DNA of 64,000 bases from Kitagawia praeruptora (GCA_037693485.1 CM075350.1:123936001-124000000), one strand, 5' to 3'; counted from the stretch's first letter, positions 47,226 to 58,892 are shown. The notes: a model not told the origin generated them from the sequence alone. Made by a program: numbers and translations.

Positions 47226-47714
47226 TCAGTCTTCTAAATAGAACCGTAAATGCTTTCCTTTCGGTGTAGGTAGACCCTTCAAGTGCAAAACCTCCGGAGG
47301 AGAATCAGCAACCACATCACCGCAATCTTCTTCTTGTGCAGCAAGCTCATCATCATCACTGTCATACACGAATCTTGTATGCTTTCCACTGAATTTAGGG
47401 CCATTTACTCTAATCTTGCTCAACCCTTCACAAATACCATCCAATTCCGCGTCCTCATCATCAAAAGCATCTTCTTCGTCTTTGGAACTTGCATTCACTT
47501 GAAGTGACCAAATAGATGCATTGTCATCATCACCATCATCAGTATAGAACTTGGCCTTACTTTCTGCACTGCCTCCTTGAGATGTCATAGTTGAGACACA
47601 ATCAGATGAATCAGAAGAAACATCCGATTTCTCGTAGAAATCAAACAGCAAAGACCTTGTTATCAAACTCTCCTCTTCCTCTTTATTCTGCTTATCAATT
47701 ATCTCCTTGACCAT
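47226..47714 (-). CDS. Exon 3 of the destruction-box protein gene
   Basis: Residues 184-345 and the stop TGA. Acidic and Ser-rich, ending HLRFYLED. Acceptor GATAG. Confidence 0.85.
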   Translation of the reverse strand: MVKEIIDKQNKEEEESLITRSLLFDFYEKSDVSSDSSDCVSTMTSQGGSAESKAKFYTDDGDDDNASIWSLQVNASSKDEEDAFDDEDAELDGICEGLSKIRVNGPKFSGKHTRFVYDSDDDELAAQEEDCGDVVADSPPEVLHLKGLPTPKGKHLRFYLED

Positions 47715-48505
47715 CTATCAAACAAAACGTAAATTAACATCAATTTCTAGGCAAACACAAACTTGACATAATCAATAAAAATCATCAATTTCAAGTAAAA
47801 ATAATAAGAACCAAGACACTGATCAATGCAAAAAAGGCCTATACAAGAAAAATGCACAAGAACAAACCTTTGTGATGGAGACTTGTTCTAGGACAGGAGT
47901 GGAAATACCCGAACCCAATCCAATCTTCTCTACGCCTTGAGTTCCGTAAACAGAAGGAGTATTAGTAGGAGTTGGGGCAATAAGAGCCATAGGAGAACTA
48001 GTAAAAAGGCCTTTAAGATGGACAAAAGGCCCACCAACATCCTCCAATGAAAACTTCAAAATCTCGCCTTCTTCTTCGACTTTCTGCAATAGGCTCTTCA
48101 CTTGACTCCTCAACAACGCTTCGCCAGAACCAGGAGTAGTACTTTCAACATTATTATCAGAACATTGACTATTAATAATACTCCTTTTTTTCGAAAACCC
48201 TGATGAAGGGGTACTCAAATTCCCCAATGCCAATCCAACAATTGGAGAATCATTCGTTATATCGAACAATGCTGATCGATCTTGCTTCTTTTTCCCACTT
48301 TTTTGCATTGTTTTTGATCCACACTTCTGATCATTTGCTACAAAATTGAAACCAGTTAGTACTAGTTGTGTAATTTGTGTGTGTTTAACAATAAAGATGC
48401 ATTAAAATTGCAAAAATTGAACTTACTTGAGATGGGTATTGCGTTATTTGAAGCAGCAAAAGCATGTGATCTTGTGATTCTTTTTACTGATGATGGAGTC
48501 TCCAT
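47226..48505 (-). CDS. Plant protein of unknown function with a cyclin-like destruction box (3 exons, 345 aa)
   Basis: Exons on the minus strand are 48505-48427, 48337-47868 and 47714-47226, with clean GT-AG junctions (donors GTAAGT and GTTTGT). The protein starts METPSSVKRITRSHAFAA. At residues 47-55 it has RSALFDITN, matching the extended destruction box RxxLxxxxN of A/B-type cyclins, which marks proteins for APC/C ubiquitination. About ten Ser/Thr-Pro sites (such as STPSS, TTPGS, NTPS, LPTPKG) suggest phosphorylation by proline-directed kinases such as CDKs. The middle has a Glu/Lys helix (SQVKSLLQKVEEEGEILKF) and the C-terminal third is very acidic. I recognise no catalytic fold. A cell-cycle role is inference from the degron and SP/TP sites. 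The 5' leader is a long CT-repeat. The gene is convergent with Tra1/TRRAP. Confidence 0.85.
47868..48337 (-). CDS. Exon 2 of the destruction-box protein gene
   Basis: Residues 27-183, including the RSALFDITN degron and most SP/TP sites. Acceptor TTGTAG, donor GTTTGT after ITK. Confidence 0.85.
48427..48505 (-). CDS. Exon 1 of the destruction-box protein gene
   Basis: Residues 1-26 plus one base. The ATG at 48505 is the first in-frame start after the CT-rich leader. Donor GTAAGT. Confidence 0.82.
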
Positions 48506-48529
48506 TTTTATTGCTTGAATTCTTGAAAA

Positions 48530-49400
<871 letters not shown>

Positions 49401-50310
49401 CTCTTTATATAGCCCGTTCACTGGCTACGTGTCTTCCTCCCATCCGTCTATTATACTCCAGCCGTTGATCTCATGGAAATAGGGTAGCCGATGAGCTGGG
49501 ACTATGAGGCCAGCTGTTCGTCTGGTAGGGGTAGAGTAGGTGACGGGGTGGAGCTAAGGGGTTACGCGTCGGGACAGGTGGATAAAGGTAGGACACATGT
49601 CCGAGGACTTGTTATTGGGATTCACGCCCATATGGTCGACCTCAAACCGTAGGGGCGCTACGGTTTTGACTGGTCTGGGGTGTTGCTCTTCCGGCTTCGG
49701 TCCGAGCCGTAGGGATTGGGTTATTTTGTCCATCATTTGCCCCACGAGTGATAAGGTTTTCTTTAGGAAACCGTTTTCTTTCGTTGAGTTCTGTTTCCTA
49801 GCTGGAAAGGGCGGGAAATTTTTTTTTTCCACGTAATGGCAACGTGGGGGGCCCACGGCTGGATGCGGTTATCGAAGTAGTGGTGGACCCCTACTTTTGT
49901 TCAGCTTTTCCTAGAAAACATCGTCCAATTGATTTATGGGTAGTTATATACACCGTGGGTTATTTCTATATACGTGTCTAACCCAATTCTTTACATATAA
50001 ATCTCCCCATATCTTTCCAACTTCTCTTCATCCAATTTTTCTCAAGTGATCAAGTCATTCGAAAAGATATCACGAGGAGTGCTTAGTAAGAGTGAAAACA
50101 GGTACGCCCTTTATTTCTTTCTTTCTCTCCCTTTCTTTTTTCGATGTATATGCATTCCTCTTTGTCTTACTAGTATAGAGGGGGAAAGGATTCGGTTGTC
50201 ATTTTCGATTTGGGGGCTGCGATTTTTTGGGGATTTTTTAAACTGAGTAATCGCTAGGTTAAGGCTTTTAGTGATTCCCATTTCTGTGATTCTCCTTGTT
50301 TAGTGAAGAG
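49401..50310 (+). promoter_or_regulatory. Upstream region and leader of the transposon-derived gene
   Basis: It contains two TATA-like sites (TTATATAG near 49406 and ACATATAAATC near 49994). A GC-rich stretch has repeated GCCGTAG/CTACGG motifs (49640-49720), a motif that recurs at 53500 and 54390-54790. This could be an LTR, but I could not find a matching second copy. Confidence 0.4.
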
Positions 50311-53075
50311 ATGACCAAGAGGAGGAGAGATACAGATATCCAGGAGGATGAGAGCGCTACAGGTTCAGACAATGAGCAGTTATCTGGATCTGGAGACATA
50401 GGGGGTTTTGGGAGCTGGACTGAAACTTCTAGCCCAAGTGAGGGGTCTTCTACGGAGGGCAGTTCGGATAAACCTCTGGCATGGAGGATCCCTCCTGGGA
50501 AGTCGGTTGTCGTTCAGAAGAAACCTAGGGAGGTTATGGCGATAGGGGGTATGAAAAAGGGATTTCTGAATAAGGGAAAGTCGTTTAAGAGGGAGGAGAA
50601 GGTAACCAAGGATGTTGGGACACCACAAGTGGGTAAGGGGGCTTTAGTGGGCATTGCCAAGGATAAGGGCAGGAAGAAGATAGTTAAAGAACTTAGGATT
50701 CCCACTAGAAGTTGTCTCGGCTCGGAAGCTGGATGGTTAGATACTACGGATAAATTCGTGAATACTCCTCCGGACTTTGATAGGAAACATTATTTTAAGG
50801 TCTATGGGAAAGGATGTTATCATAGAGCGGGGGAGGCGAGAATCCCTGACGACGTTCTCAAGAGTCAGCTGGGGAGTTTGGAATACATTAACAAACGGTG
50901 CACCTTTGACAGGGACTATTTGTTGTCGGTGAGGTATGCTTTTCAAATTCCCGAGGAGTATGAGATAAAGATGCCGGAGGAGGGTGAATTTATATACTGT
51001 CGAGGAGGTGATTTATGGGTGGGAATTCCCTTAGAACATTTCAGGGCAGGACTGCGGTTGCCGATGCACAGATTCTTTCACACTCTTCTAAAAGATTTGA
51101 GGTTGGGCCTGGGCCAGTTAGGTCCTAACTCCATCAGGCAAATTTGCGCCTTCATTGCTAGGTGTACGGAGTTGGGGAGGGAACCCACCCTCTCCTTGTT
51201 TTGGTCTTTGCACAAGTTGCAAGCTTCCCGGACGTACGTTCCCCTGTTTGAGCTTCACTGGAAAGAGGGCAAAGCCTTAGGGGGATCGCTGGTGGAGGGT
51301 CCTTCTACCAACAAGGGCTGGCACGGAGAGTTTGTCTTTGTCTGAGGGGGGATTTGGGGTATCTCCCGGAGTATCGTAAGAATGATGGGGTCACAGGGGC
51401 GGTCCGAAGGATCGAACACTTGCAACCTGAAGAAATGGGGGAAGCCATAAAATTTGCAGGGGAAAAGGCTGAGGGTTTGTGGAAAGACAAGACTTTCTTT
51501 AATGTTTCTTTCTTGATTGAGCATAATCGTGAGGACCTAACTGACCTCGCTTTTTGTTATCTGTTGGATATGATTTAGGGACTTACTTATGAATTTCATT
51601 TGAATTATTTTTTGGTGTTTTACTTTTGTCGATTATTTTCTGACTTTATCTGATCATATTTTTTATTTTCTCTTAGTTCTGCTGGAGGACCTTCCTATTC
51701 GCCCATGCATGAATAAGAGTCGAATTCTTTTCTTAGCTCAAAAACGGGCCATAGCGAAGAACAGTGAGAGTAAACAGAGTGAAGAGGACTGTACTCAAGT
51801 GGCCGAAGCGTCCGTAGGAAATGTTGGTGTTGCCGTGGATTCGAACGTTCAAGCGGGGGCTACGGTTACCGTGCCAGTGGCCAAGTCTGGAAAGAGGGGT
51901 TCAGAGTCGGGCAAGCTGGTCTTAAAGAAGAAACAGAAGGTCAGTGGGGCTGGGTTTGTTCTCAGAGACGAACCCAATAGCGACAGCAAGGTCGAGGAAG
52001 TTCTTCCTACGCATATCCGAGAATCCAGGGGGATTCCTACAGAATTGGTCGCAGGTGCTTCCGGATCGGGGCAACTCGAAGGGGTGAAACGTGTTCCTTC
52101 CGCCGGAGGGGTCGAAGGGTACACTATGATCCGTTTCCGGACTGGTGAAGGATGGCTTGGCGAAGAGGTCCAAAGGAAGGGACCTTTGGGGGCCCTTGAT
52201 GCTTTTTCTCTGTCTCCAGACAAAGCTCGGTTGGTAAGAATGGGCGATGAAGAGGTGTTGGGGAATGCAAAGGAAATGTTGGGGAAGGTAAAGTTTCTTT
52301 TTGAACTTCTTCGTCCGATTCCTTTCGTTTCTTTTTATTTGGTTTTGATGGTATCGTTATGATGACTTCTTCATCTGTTTTTTAGTTCGGGAGTTATTTC
52401 ATGGATGTGATGGAGAGGACGCTTTATAATAAGCGCCAAGCGAGTTTAGAGTCTGAGAAGGCAAGCTTGGAGAAGAAGGCTAAGAAAGAGGCTTGGGAAA
52501 CGGCTGAAAAAGTCAAGACCCAGTTGGATGGTGCGAGCCAGGAATTGAAAAGTGAGAAAAAAGCTCATGGCGAAGTCATTAAACAGTTGGCCAAAGTTCA
52601 AAGTCATTTGAAGACGGAGATGGGGACATGTGCTAATCTGCGACTTGAAATTGATTTACTAAAGAAAGCTCTCAAGGATAAGGAAACAGCTTTGAGTGAG
52701 GTGACTAAAACCTTAGAGAAGGTGGAGCAAGAAGCTTGCATCACCTATGATGATTGCGTGAAAAGGTATAAGGAATCAGCCACTTTCAGAGAAGACGTAG
52801 AAGTTGAAGCGGGGATTTATCACGAAATGGGTTTTAATGATTGTCTGGGTTTTGTTGGCGTGAGGAATGCCATTGATCTCAAGATGCATTCTGTCGAGTG
52901 TTTTCGGGAGGCGGAGTTGGCCAAAGTCCAGGAGATTCGAGAGGGGGATGATGGGGGTACCGTAGCTGTAGCCATGGGGGCTGAGAAGAATATGGTTGAA
53001 GCCGGTGGGGATGGGCAACCTGTTGAAGAATCTAGGGTTGATCCTGAGAAGATGGATGACACCGCAACCGTCTAG
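50311..53075 (+). pseudogene. Plant gypsy-type transposon protein (Transposase_28-like) with C-terminal coiled coil, decayed
   Basis: Blocks are 50311-51345, about 51352-51578, about 51676-52287 and 52386-53075. The first block reads ...GLRLPMHRFFHTLLKDL... and LGLGQLGPNSIRQICAFIA, matching the plant family annotated as putative gypsy-type transposon (PF04195), and ends NKGWHGEFVFV. There a stop and a two-base shift in a six-G run (51346-51351) break the frame, which resumes at YLPEYRKND. A further gap at 51579-51675 has a clear acceptor (TCTTAG) but no good donor. An intron at 52288-52385 (GTAAAG...TTTAG) is convincing. The last exon is a Lys/Glu-rich coiled coil (52401 to about 52760) with an acidic tail. 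This family accompanies plant retroelements; its function is unknown. The breaks suggest a dead copy. Confidence 0.65.
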
Positions 53076-53744
53076 GTGGCGGTCTTACGCCCGTGATGTT
53101 TTTGCGTAGTTGTTTATTTTTTAATTCTGAACTAATTTTGTTTTGAAGTACTTTTTCTTATTATCTCACTGTAAGCCAAAAGGGCGTAACTTGAAATTTT
53201 TATTTTGTGGATTAGTCCTTTTTATGTCTGTTCTTGCTTTTTCTGTGGGTTTCTTAGTCTTTGCACTTAATTTTTTGGGTACCTTGTTGGGCGTTTATCG
53301 CCATTGAAAGGTGTTGGAAGTTTCATATTTCTTGCATACAAGGGTGATATATTCCAGCTATAGCACTAGGATGATTGGTGGGGAGTTTTGCCTTCCCCAA
53401 ACAGCATGCAATCTTTAGGTTGTATGGTGATCCTGCTTGTGAAAGGGGTCGTAGATGTTGATGAAACCCTGGGTGTAGAAAGCGTAAATTGATTAGCGCT
53501 TGTTAGCCGTAGCCTTTCAGCTTCCTTGTTCTTTGGGAGTTGTAATTTTGACGGTCAAGTTTTGGGTCTCCGCGTTTTGACTTTGGTTTTAAAGCTGTCG
53601 CAGGTTTCCAAGAGTCATGGGGAATATGAAACGTTTGGTCTTTTGACCCGTTCATAACTCATTTCTTACTTATAAATACCCCCCTTTGCTAATAGCATCT
53701 TCATCCTTTTCTCCTGAATTATAAATTTCTTTCTCCTCTTCTAC
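53076..53744 (+). other. Spacer with TATA before a small ORF
   Basis: Non-coding. TTATAAATACC at about 53669 sits some 70 bases before the small ORF's ATG. The surrounding text (ATAAAT, CATCTTCATCC) resembles the leader of the larger transposon gene near 49994-50035, so it may be a second promoter of the same element type. Confidence 0.4.
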
Positions 53745-53990
53745 ATGGATCCGAAAAACTTGATCTATCTCTGGGAGGAAAACAAGGTGATCGTGGATGG
53801 GCTCGTTTTTGATGGGCCAGAATCGGCAGCCGACTTTCCCGAGATCTTTCGCAAGATTGAGGAGGCGTTGGCCAAGCGAAAGGAAGCCCAGGAGGAAGCT
53901 TAGAAAACGGCGGAGAAGAAGAAGAAGGATGGTGATAATGGTGGTGGGGATGCAGGTCCCTCTTCCAACTCTACTGCACAGGTTGCATAG
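53745..53990 (+). pseudogene. Small Lys/Glu-rich ORF with one internal stop (52 codons plus a 28-codon continuation)
   Basis: The ATG at 53745 opens MDPKNLIYLWEENKVIVDGL and the frame runs to TAG at 53901. It continues open for 28 codons as KTAEKKKKDGDNGGGDAG..., ending in TAG at 53988. The first part predicts amphipathic helices and the second is low-complexity. I do not recognise it. It lies 670 bases after the transposon gene in the same strand and is probably a second protein of that element. The TAG in the EEA*KT context may be a further nonsense change. Confidence 0.4.
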
Positions 53991-53999
53991 CTGGTGGGA

Positions 54000-54873
54000 G
54001 TTGGAGGGGGACTTTTATGTTATCTTTTGATAAAAATTTGTATTTTGTTTTTAATTTTTATGAATGATTGAAGTGGTTTCTTTTTCTATTTCTCTTTCAT
54101 CTCGTAACTTTATTTATTCTTCATCACTCCTGGCCTGGAGACGGCTTGTATTCTAATCATACAATCAATGCGATCATGTTCTAATATTACTATGCTTGAA
54201 TCTTTATTATGAGTGAATGAATGAATGGCGTCGATTTTTTGAAACCGACGTTTGTAGGTTTATAATAAACAACTGATTTTTCTTAACTTGTATCCCTGTC
54301 TTGGACAAGATAGTTGAACTAGAACATGGATAATTATAACCCAATTTGTGGTGTGTTATGGTTGTGAGAAGGTTTGTTGTGGCCAATGCATGCCGTAGCC
54401 ACATTGGATTCATACATATCCCCTTTAGTAGTGGGAAAAGTACCATAGCCTAAAAAAGGCGTTGCTTATATTAGCAATTGATGCTGTAGGTAATTGGACG
54501 TAGGTACAGGATACTATAATAAAATCGGACCCCAAATCATATGATCAACACAGAAAGTGGACAATATAATCAAAGCAAATATCTTGGCTGTTTATGCCGT
54601 AGCTACGTGGCCGTAGCTGTCTGAATATCTTCGAATGAAGAGATATTTGTGAAGTAACATTACATACAAAGAATCAAAATATGTAAGAGCCAATATGTAA
54701 GGGCTAGATTTGTAGGCTTTTGAATGAAAGGGTTAAAAACATCCTTTTATGAAGAAGGCATGACCAGAGTCGTAGCCGAAGGCATTAAAATTCCGTAAGT
54801 GGGCATGGTAAGCCACGTGTTGATTCTTGTTTTAATTTTCCTGAAAGTAACATAGAGTTTGGGCAATTATAAC
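54000..54873. other. Non-coding stretch between two transposon units
   Basis: No gene is seen. GCCGTAGC motifs near 54390, 54595, 54610 and 54770 link it to the preceding element. The right border is the TG of the minus-strand LTR at 54874. Confidence 0.45.
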
Positions 54874-55802
54874 TGTTGATGGAGGATTTTCGTAATCAAC
54901 GTGATTTTCGGAGGCCCACTGGAATTTACAAATATAACACATGTAATTGGCTGTTTTTTGGTGATTTGGGTGTGATTTGATGGTGGGGGTGAGCTGAGCT
55001 TGAGAGGTTACGAGAATCATCGCAGGTTCCATTAGCGAGATCTGTGTTCGTTCTCCCAAGGTGCCTACGTACCCTTGTTTATATAGGGATCAAGCTCACG
55101 TAGTTCTAATGCAAAGCTGATTCTGCTTGACCAGCTGTATTCGGTTGTCTAATTCGTGTAGGACTCAGGTTCCTTTAGAGCCTTTCACGAACTAGTTGGC
55201 TAAGTAGAGTAGAACTCGAGTTCGTACCCTACTATAATTCTCATGTCTATTGGAGGCATTCTAGGATCAACTGCGCCCTAGAATTACACTCCAATAATAA
55301 TTTGGTCTCTTTCTGATTGGCTACGCTCAGGAACCTGGTGCTCAGGAACCTATGTCTCAGGAACCTGGTGCTCAGGAACCTATGTCTCAGGAACCTGGTG
55401 CTCAGGAACCTATATTTCGGAACCTGGTTCTCAGGAACCTCTGTCTAGGAACCTGTTTCTCAGGAACCTCCTTATTTCGGGACACATTGCTTAGGGACCT
55501 CTTTATAAGTACCTGTACCTGCACAAATAATAAACTGGTTAGACTAGATAGCTCTTCATATGCTCTTGGCATCTCTATGGCTGTTGCTATGCTAACTCGA
55601 ACTCTTCGGCTGGGAGGAACCTGGCCTTCTAATACTCTGCTCAGCTTCCTGACCATTGGGAACCTCCTGATACTCATGCATCCTTAGTCATTCTTCTATC
55701 TGATCTTCATAACTCGTACTGGATCTATCTCCTGGCTCATATGGATTGGACCCTATAGCTTATTGGGCCTAAATCTAGCCCATGGAGATTTTGGGCACAA
55801 CA
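54874..55802 (-). repeat. LTR of a minus-strand retroelement (about 929 bp)
   Basis: Read on the minus strand, the block starts TGTTGTGCCCAAAATC right after a polypurine tract and ends ...CCATCAACA, giving matching termini TGTTG/CAACA. A TATA box on the minus strand (CCTATATAAAC) lies at about 55077-55087, followed by a leader. It contains a 30-bp tandem repeat at 55326-55475. Because the polypurine tract precedes it, this is the 3' LTR and the element body lies to the right. The other LTR is outside the window. The left border is less certain than the right. Confidence 0.55.
55326..55475. repeat. Tandem repeat built on CTCAGGAACCT
   Basis: Three perfect 30-base units (CTCAGGAACCTGGTG plus CTCAGGAACCTATGT) are followed by decaying half-units. 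Each half-unit contains AGGAACCT, a short stem-loop core. It lies inside the minus-strand LTR. Confidence 0.9.
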
Positions 55803-55818
55803 AGTACCCCCCGGTTCC
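55803..55818 (-). other. Polypurine tract of the minus-strand retroelement
   Basis: On the minus strand GGAACCGGGGGGTACT immediately precedes the LTR start TGTTGTG. Two near-copies of the tract (GAACTGGGGGGTAGTAT) occur further inside at about 58243-58258 and 59509-59525. Confidence 0.6.
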
Positions 55819-56920
55819 TTGAAGTCATGCAATACGAAAGGAACCTATTCAACTTTCTGATATGGGGTTCAATGCTTTATCACTTCTCTTCAACAACACG
55901 TATCCAAGCTTACATGAGCTAACTCGGCATAAGAAACAGGACACATAATGTTTTAGTAAACATAGTATCGATCAGCTTCTTTCTTGGTGAGGAACATGTT
56001 CTCTTCTTCTTCTTCGAAACTCTTTCTTCTGACAAATCTTCACTTCTTCAACTGCTAGTCATTCTCTGTACATTCTTCTAATGATTTTGCAAAATCTCTC
56101 CAAGAACACTTCTAAGGTTTCGGGATATTATCATACTTCTGCTTACTCTTGTATCTTCTTAGTTGATCTTTGTCTTCAATGTCTTCACATGTCTTTTGTA
56201 TATCTAGGAGTCTTGAAAAGCGAGTGGCACCTCAACAGCTTCCAATCAAGAGGTTCACCCTTTATTTACTCCTTTTGAGAAAATGCATAATTTTCACATC
56301 GTGCATCCAAGCTTACATGAGCTAACTCGGTGTAAGAAACAGGATACACTACGCTTCTGTATGCAGATTCCAAATTAAATCCTCAAATCAAAAATCAAAG
56401 AATCCTGCTGAAAACTAACCTGGAAACTTTTCTGAAGCCGTCTTCTCATAGATCATTATCATCAGACTGCAAAACTCGTCGTAAATACTCTCTAATTGTT
56501 CAAGCAATACTTCTTTCTTCTTCCGAACTGACTTGTCTGAACTGATTTCTCATCCAATGCTTTCATAGAATACATTGGAAGCTTGCTTATAACCCAAGGA
56601 ATGTCCATTATCCGTAGGATGAAACAACCCTGGAACCTCTTGAACCATCTAAATAGCTTCCCAGAAACCTCGGTTGCTCGCTCTACTTGGAACTTTCAAA
56701 CCTTTGTAAACTTAGGACCTCTTGTCTTCATACTTCGAGTACTGTTTTCAGAACCATAATCTAAACCATAATCTTTCTTGATAATTTCTTAACTTTTCAT
56801 TGCTGAATAACTAGACCAGGTTCCTTGTGAATAGCTGTTGATGACTACTAATCCTGCAAAGCAAAGAACATAAAACAGAAACCAGTTAATGTTAGTAAAA
56901 TTCTTCTTGTTCAATTCGGG
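55819..56920 (-). mobile_element. Non-coding 3' internal region of the minus-strand retroelement, part 1
   Basis: Stops in all frames. A 25-base hairpin motif (CTTACATGAGCTAACTCGG...TAAG) occurs at 55909-55933 and 56312-56336 and again at 60336-60360. No gag or pol sequence is found on either strand. Confidence 0.45.
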
Positions 56921-56927
56921 TCAACTC

Positions 56928-57092
56928 TTGGAAAGGTTGCCTGCTTGGCTCCCAATCCTAATCTCTAGGTCCCAACATGCCTCGAGGCATGTTAGTTCCT
57001 TTTTTCTCTTGGAAAGGTAACCTGCTTGGTTCCCAATCCTATTCTCCAGGTCCCAACATGCCTCGAGGCATGTTGGTTCCTTTTTGTGCCTC
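56928..57092. repeat. Two-copy tandem repeat (about 80 bp) centred on a perfect palindrome
   Basis: Both copies share CTTGGAAAGGT, CCTGCTTGG, CCCAATCCTA and AGGTCCCAACATGCC. Each carries AACATGCCTCGAGGCATGTT, which equals its own reverse complement. In the second copy the palindrome extends to 24 bases (CCAACATG... to ...CATGTTGG). Confidence 0.9.
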
Positions 57093-57260
57093 GAGCCGAT
57101 TCTAGGAACCTGTGTGCCATTCTGGGAGTCCACACAGATTCCTCTTCTCCATGTGTCAGGCTAGACATCTTATGAAGGTAAATGCTAAGGATTTTATCCC
57201 TTCTTCCCATGTGCCAAAGGCGGTTCCACATGAGGGAGAGCTTATTAGGCTTCTCTTTAA

Positions 57261-57327
57261 GGTGCCTTTTGTCAGGACTTTAGATGCCTTTTGTCAGGAC
57301 TTTAGATGCCTTTTGTCAGGACTTTAA
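57261..57327. repeat. 22-bp tandem repeat, three copies
   Basis: Unit TGCCTTTTGTCAGGACTTTA plus GA, repeated three times without change in the core. Confidence 0.92.
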
Positions 57328-57403
57328 TTCACGTGCTCAAGGAACTTGAGGCTTTTGGCAACAATATCATGCTCAGTCAGCTGAGGCTTTCCAATCACAT
57401 TTG

Positions 57404-57930
57404 CTCAGGAAGCTACCTGAAGCTTTTCTCGTGCCCAGGAAGCTACCTGGGACTTTGCTCGATGCCCAGGAAGCTACCTGGGACTTTGCTCAATGCCCAG
57501 GAAGCTACCTGGGACTTTTCTCGATGCCCAGGAAGCTACCTGGGACTTTGCTCAATGCCCAGGAAGCTACCTGGGACTTTTCTCGATGCCCAGGAAGCCA
57601 CCTGGGACTTAATTCATGCTCAGGAAGCTGCCTGAGACTTAACTCTTGCTCAGGAAGCTGCCTGAGACTTAACTCTTGCTCAGGAAGCTACCTGAGGCTT
57701 TCTCAATGCGTGCTCGGGAAGCTGCCCGAGGGTTAATTCATGCTCAGGAAGCTGCCTGAGACTTAACTCTTGCTCAGGAAGCTGCCTGAGGCTTAATTCA
57801 ATGCTTGCTCGGGAAGCTGCCCGAGGCTTAATACTTGCTCAGGAAGCTACCTGAGACTTAACTCTTGCTCAGGAAGCTGCCTGAGGCTTAATTCAATGCT
57901 TGCTCGGGAAGCTGCCCGAGGCTTAATACT
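57404..57930. repeat. 17-unit tandem array of small hairpins with co-varying stems
   Basis: Units of 30-35 bases each contain a 6-base stem around AAGCTA or AAGCTG. Six units have CCCAGG/CCTGGG, eight have CTCAGG/CCTGAG (the first of these imperfect), and three have CTCGGG/CCCGAG. The linkers ACTTTGCTC(G/A)ATG, ACTTAACTCTTG and GCTTAATTCAATGCTTG separate them. The last six units form a repeated trimer. The low-complexity frames crossing the array are by-products. Confidence 0.95.
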
Positions 57931-58015
57931 TTTCTCAACAAAATCTTTCTACAAGCTAATTCTGATCAATCAATCGTAGTCTGCACATCTGTCAATTCAT
58001 ACTCATACTTCGTGA

Positions 58016-58150
58016 ATACTGTCAAAACTACAGGAACCTGTTAGTCAAGGTAACCTGCAGATACTGTCAATGCTACAGGAACCTGTTAGTCAAGGTAACC
58101 TGCAAATACTGTCAATGCTACAGGAACTTGTTAGTCAAGGTAACCTGTTT
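58016..58150. repeat. 45-bp tandem repeat, three copies
   Basis: The unit contains ATACTGTCAATGCTACAGGA, ACCTGTTAGTCAAGGTAACC and a TGCA-type end. It includes CAGGAACCTG, a 4-base stem around AA that is related in form to the other repeats of this region. Confidence 0.92.
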
Positions 58151-58509
58151 CAAAATACAAGTACTAAAACTAGCACTTAAAAAGTTTCAAATTGGCATGT
58201 GAAATAGCTAATCAAACATGCATATTATTGTCTAAGTAGGAATACTACCCCCCAGTTCTTTTGGGTAATTACTGTTACGTAAAAGAACAATAAGGAAGCT
58301 ATAATCATCATCGTCATTCTAAGAATAAGGAAGACTAACCTCATCGTAAGCAAAATAAATCTTCTTCTACTATCATCAATTCTTGCTAAAAGAAATGTCA
58401 TGCTGTCTAATCAGAATACAAATCTGGCGAAGACTTACGTGAATCCAATTGGATATTATGTGATCCTTTATGGATGGAAAGCTCTCGTGGTATGTGTACC
58501 GGAATCTCT

Positions 58510-58632
58510 TCATACGAACCTGCTAGCTACAGGTGAATTTGGAAGCTGTTGCGATGAGCTTCGGAAAAATACAAATGAACCTGAAAATTACAGGTGAACA
58601 ACATAAAATCTGTTAACTACAGATACATAAAA
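58510..58632. repeat. Dispersed hairpin units related to the 29-bp array
   Basis: GAACCTGCTAGCTACAGGTG (58518), GAACCTGAAAATTACAGGTG (58579) and AATCTGTTAACTACAGATAC (58606) share the form of the array at 58893, with both arms changed together in the last one. Confidence 0.75.
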
Positions 58633-58892
58633 TCTTTGCAGCAACACACACTTTCTTTTACTCAAGTATCGTCTGGCTAAGAACTTCTAGCAGGAAGCTG
58701 CTAATCAAAAGCTGTTTACAACTGCCTTTTAATCAATATCAATGGTCCTGGAAGCTGTCACATATAAGCTTCAGACACTTATGAATGATCCTGCAACATG
58801 TTAGTTACAAGAAAATAGCAAATAATCTACTAGATGTTGGTAAAATAGCTATACTTGGAAGCTATCACCAGAATCTCCATATGAGTAACGTA

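Noticed and set aside
55352..55687. Frame with repeated SQEPGAQEP
   Set aside because: By-product of the 30-bp CTCAGGAACCT repeat within the minus-strand LTR.
57306..57736. Two open frames of about 110 codons with repeating PGSYLGLCSMPRKL-type words
   Set aside because: They only translate the tandem hairpin array. Frames exist because the 31-base unit shifts phase without stops. There is no start context or family.
57404..57930. CRISPR array
   Set aside because: Regular repeats with short palindromes superficially resemble one, but linkers are themselves repeated, not unique spacers, and the context is a plant nuclear genome.
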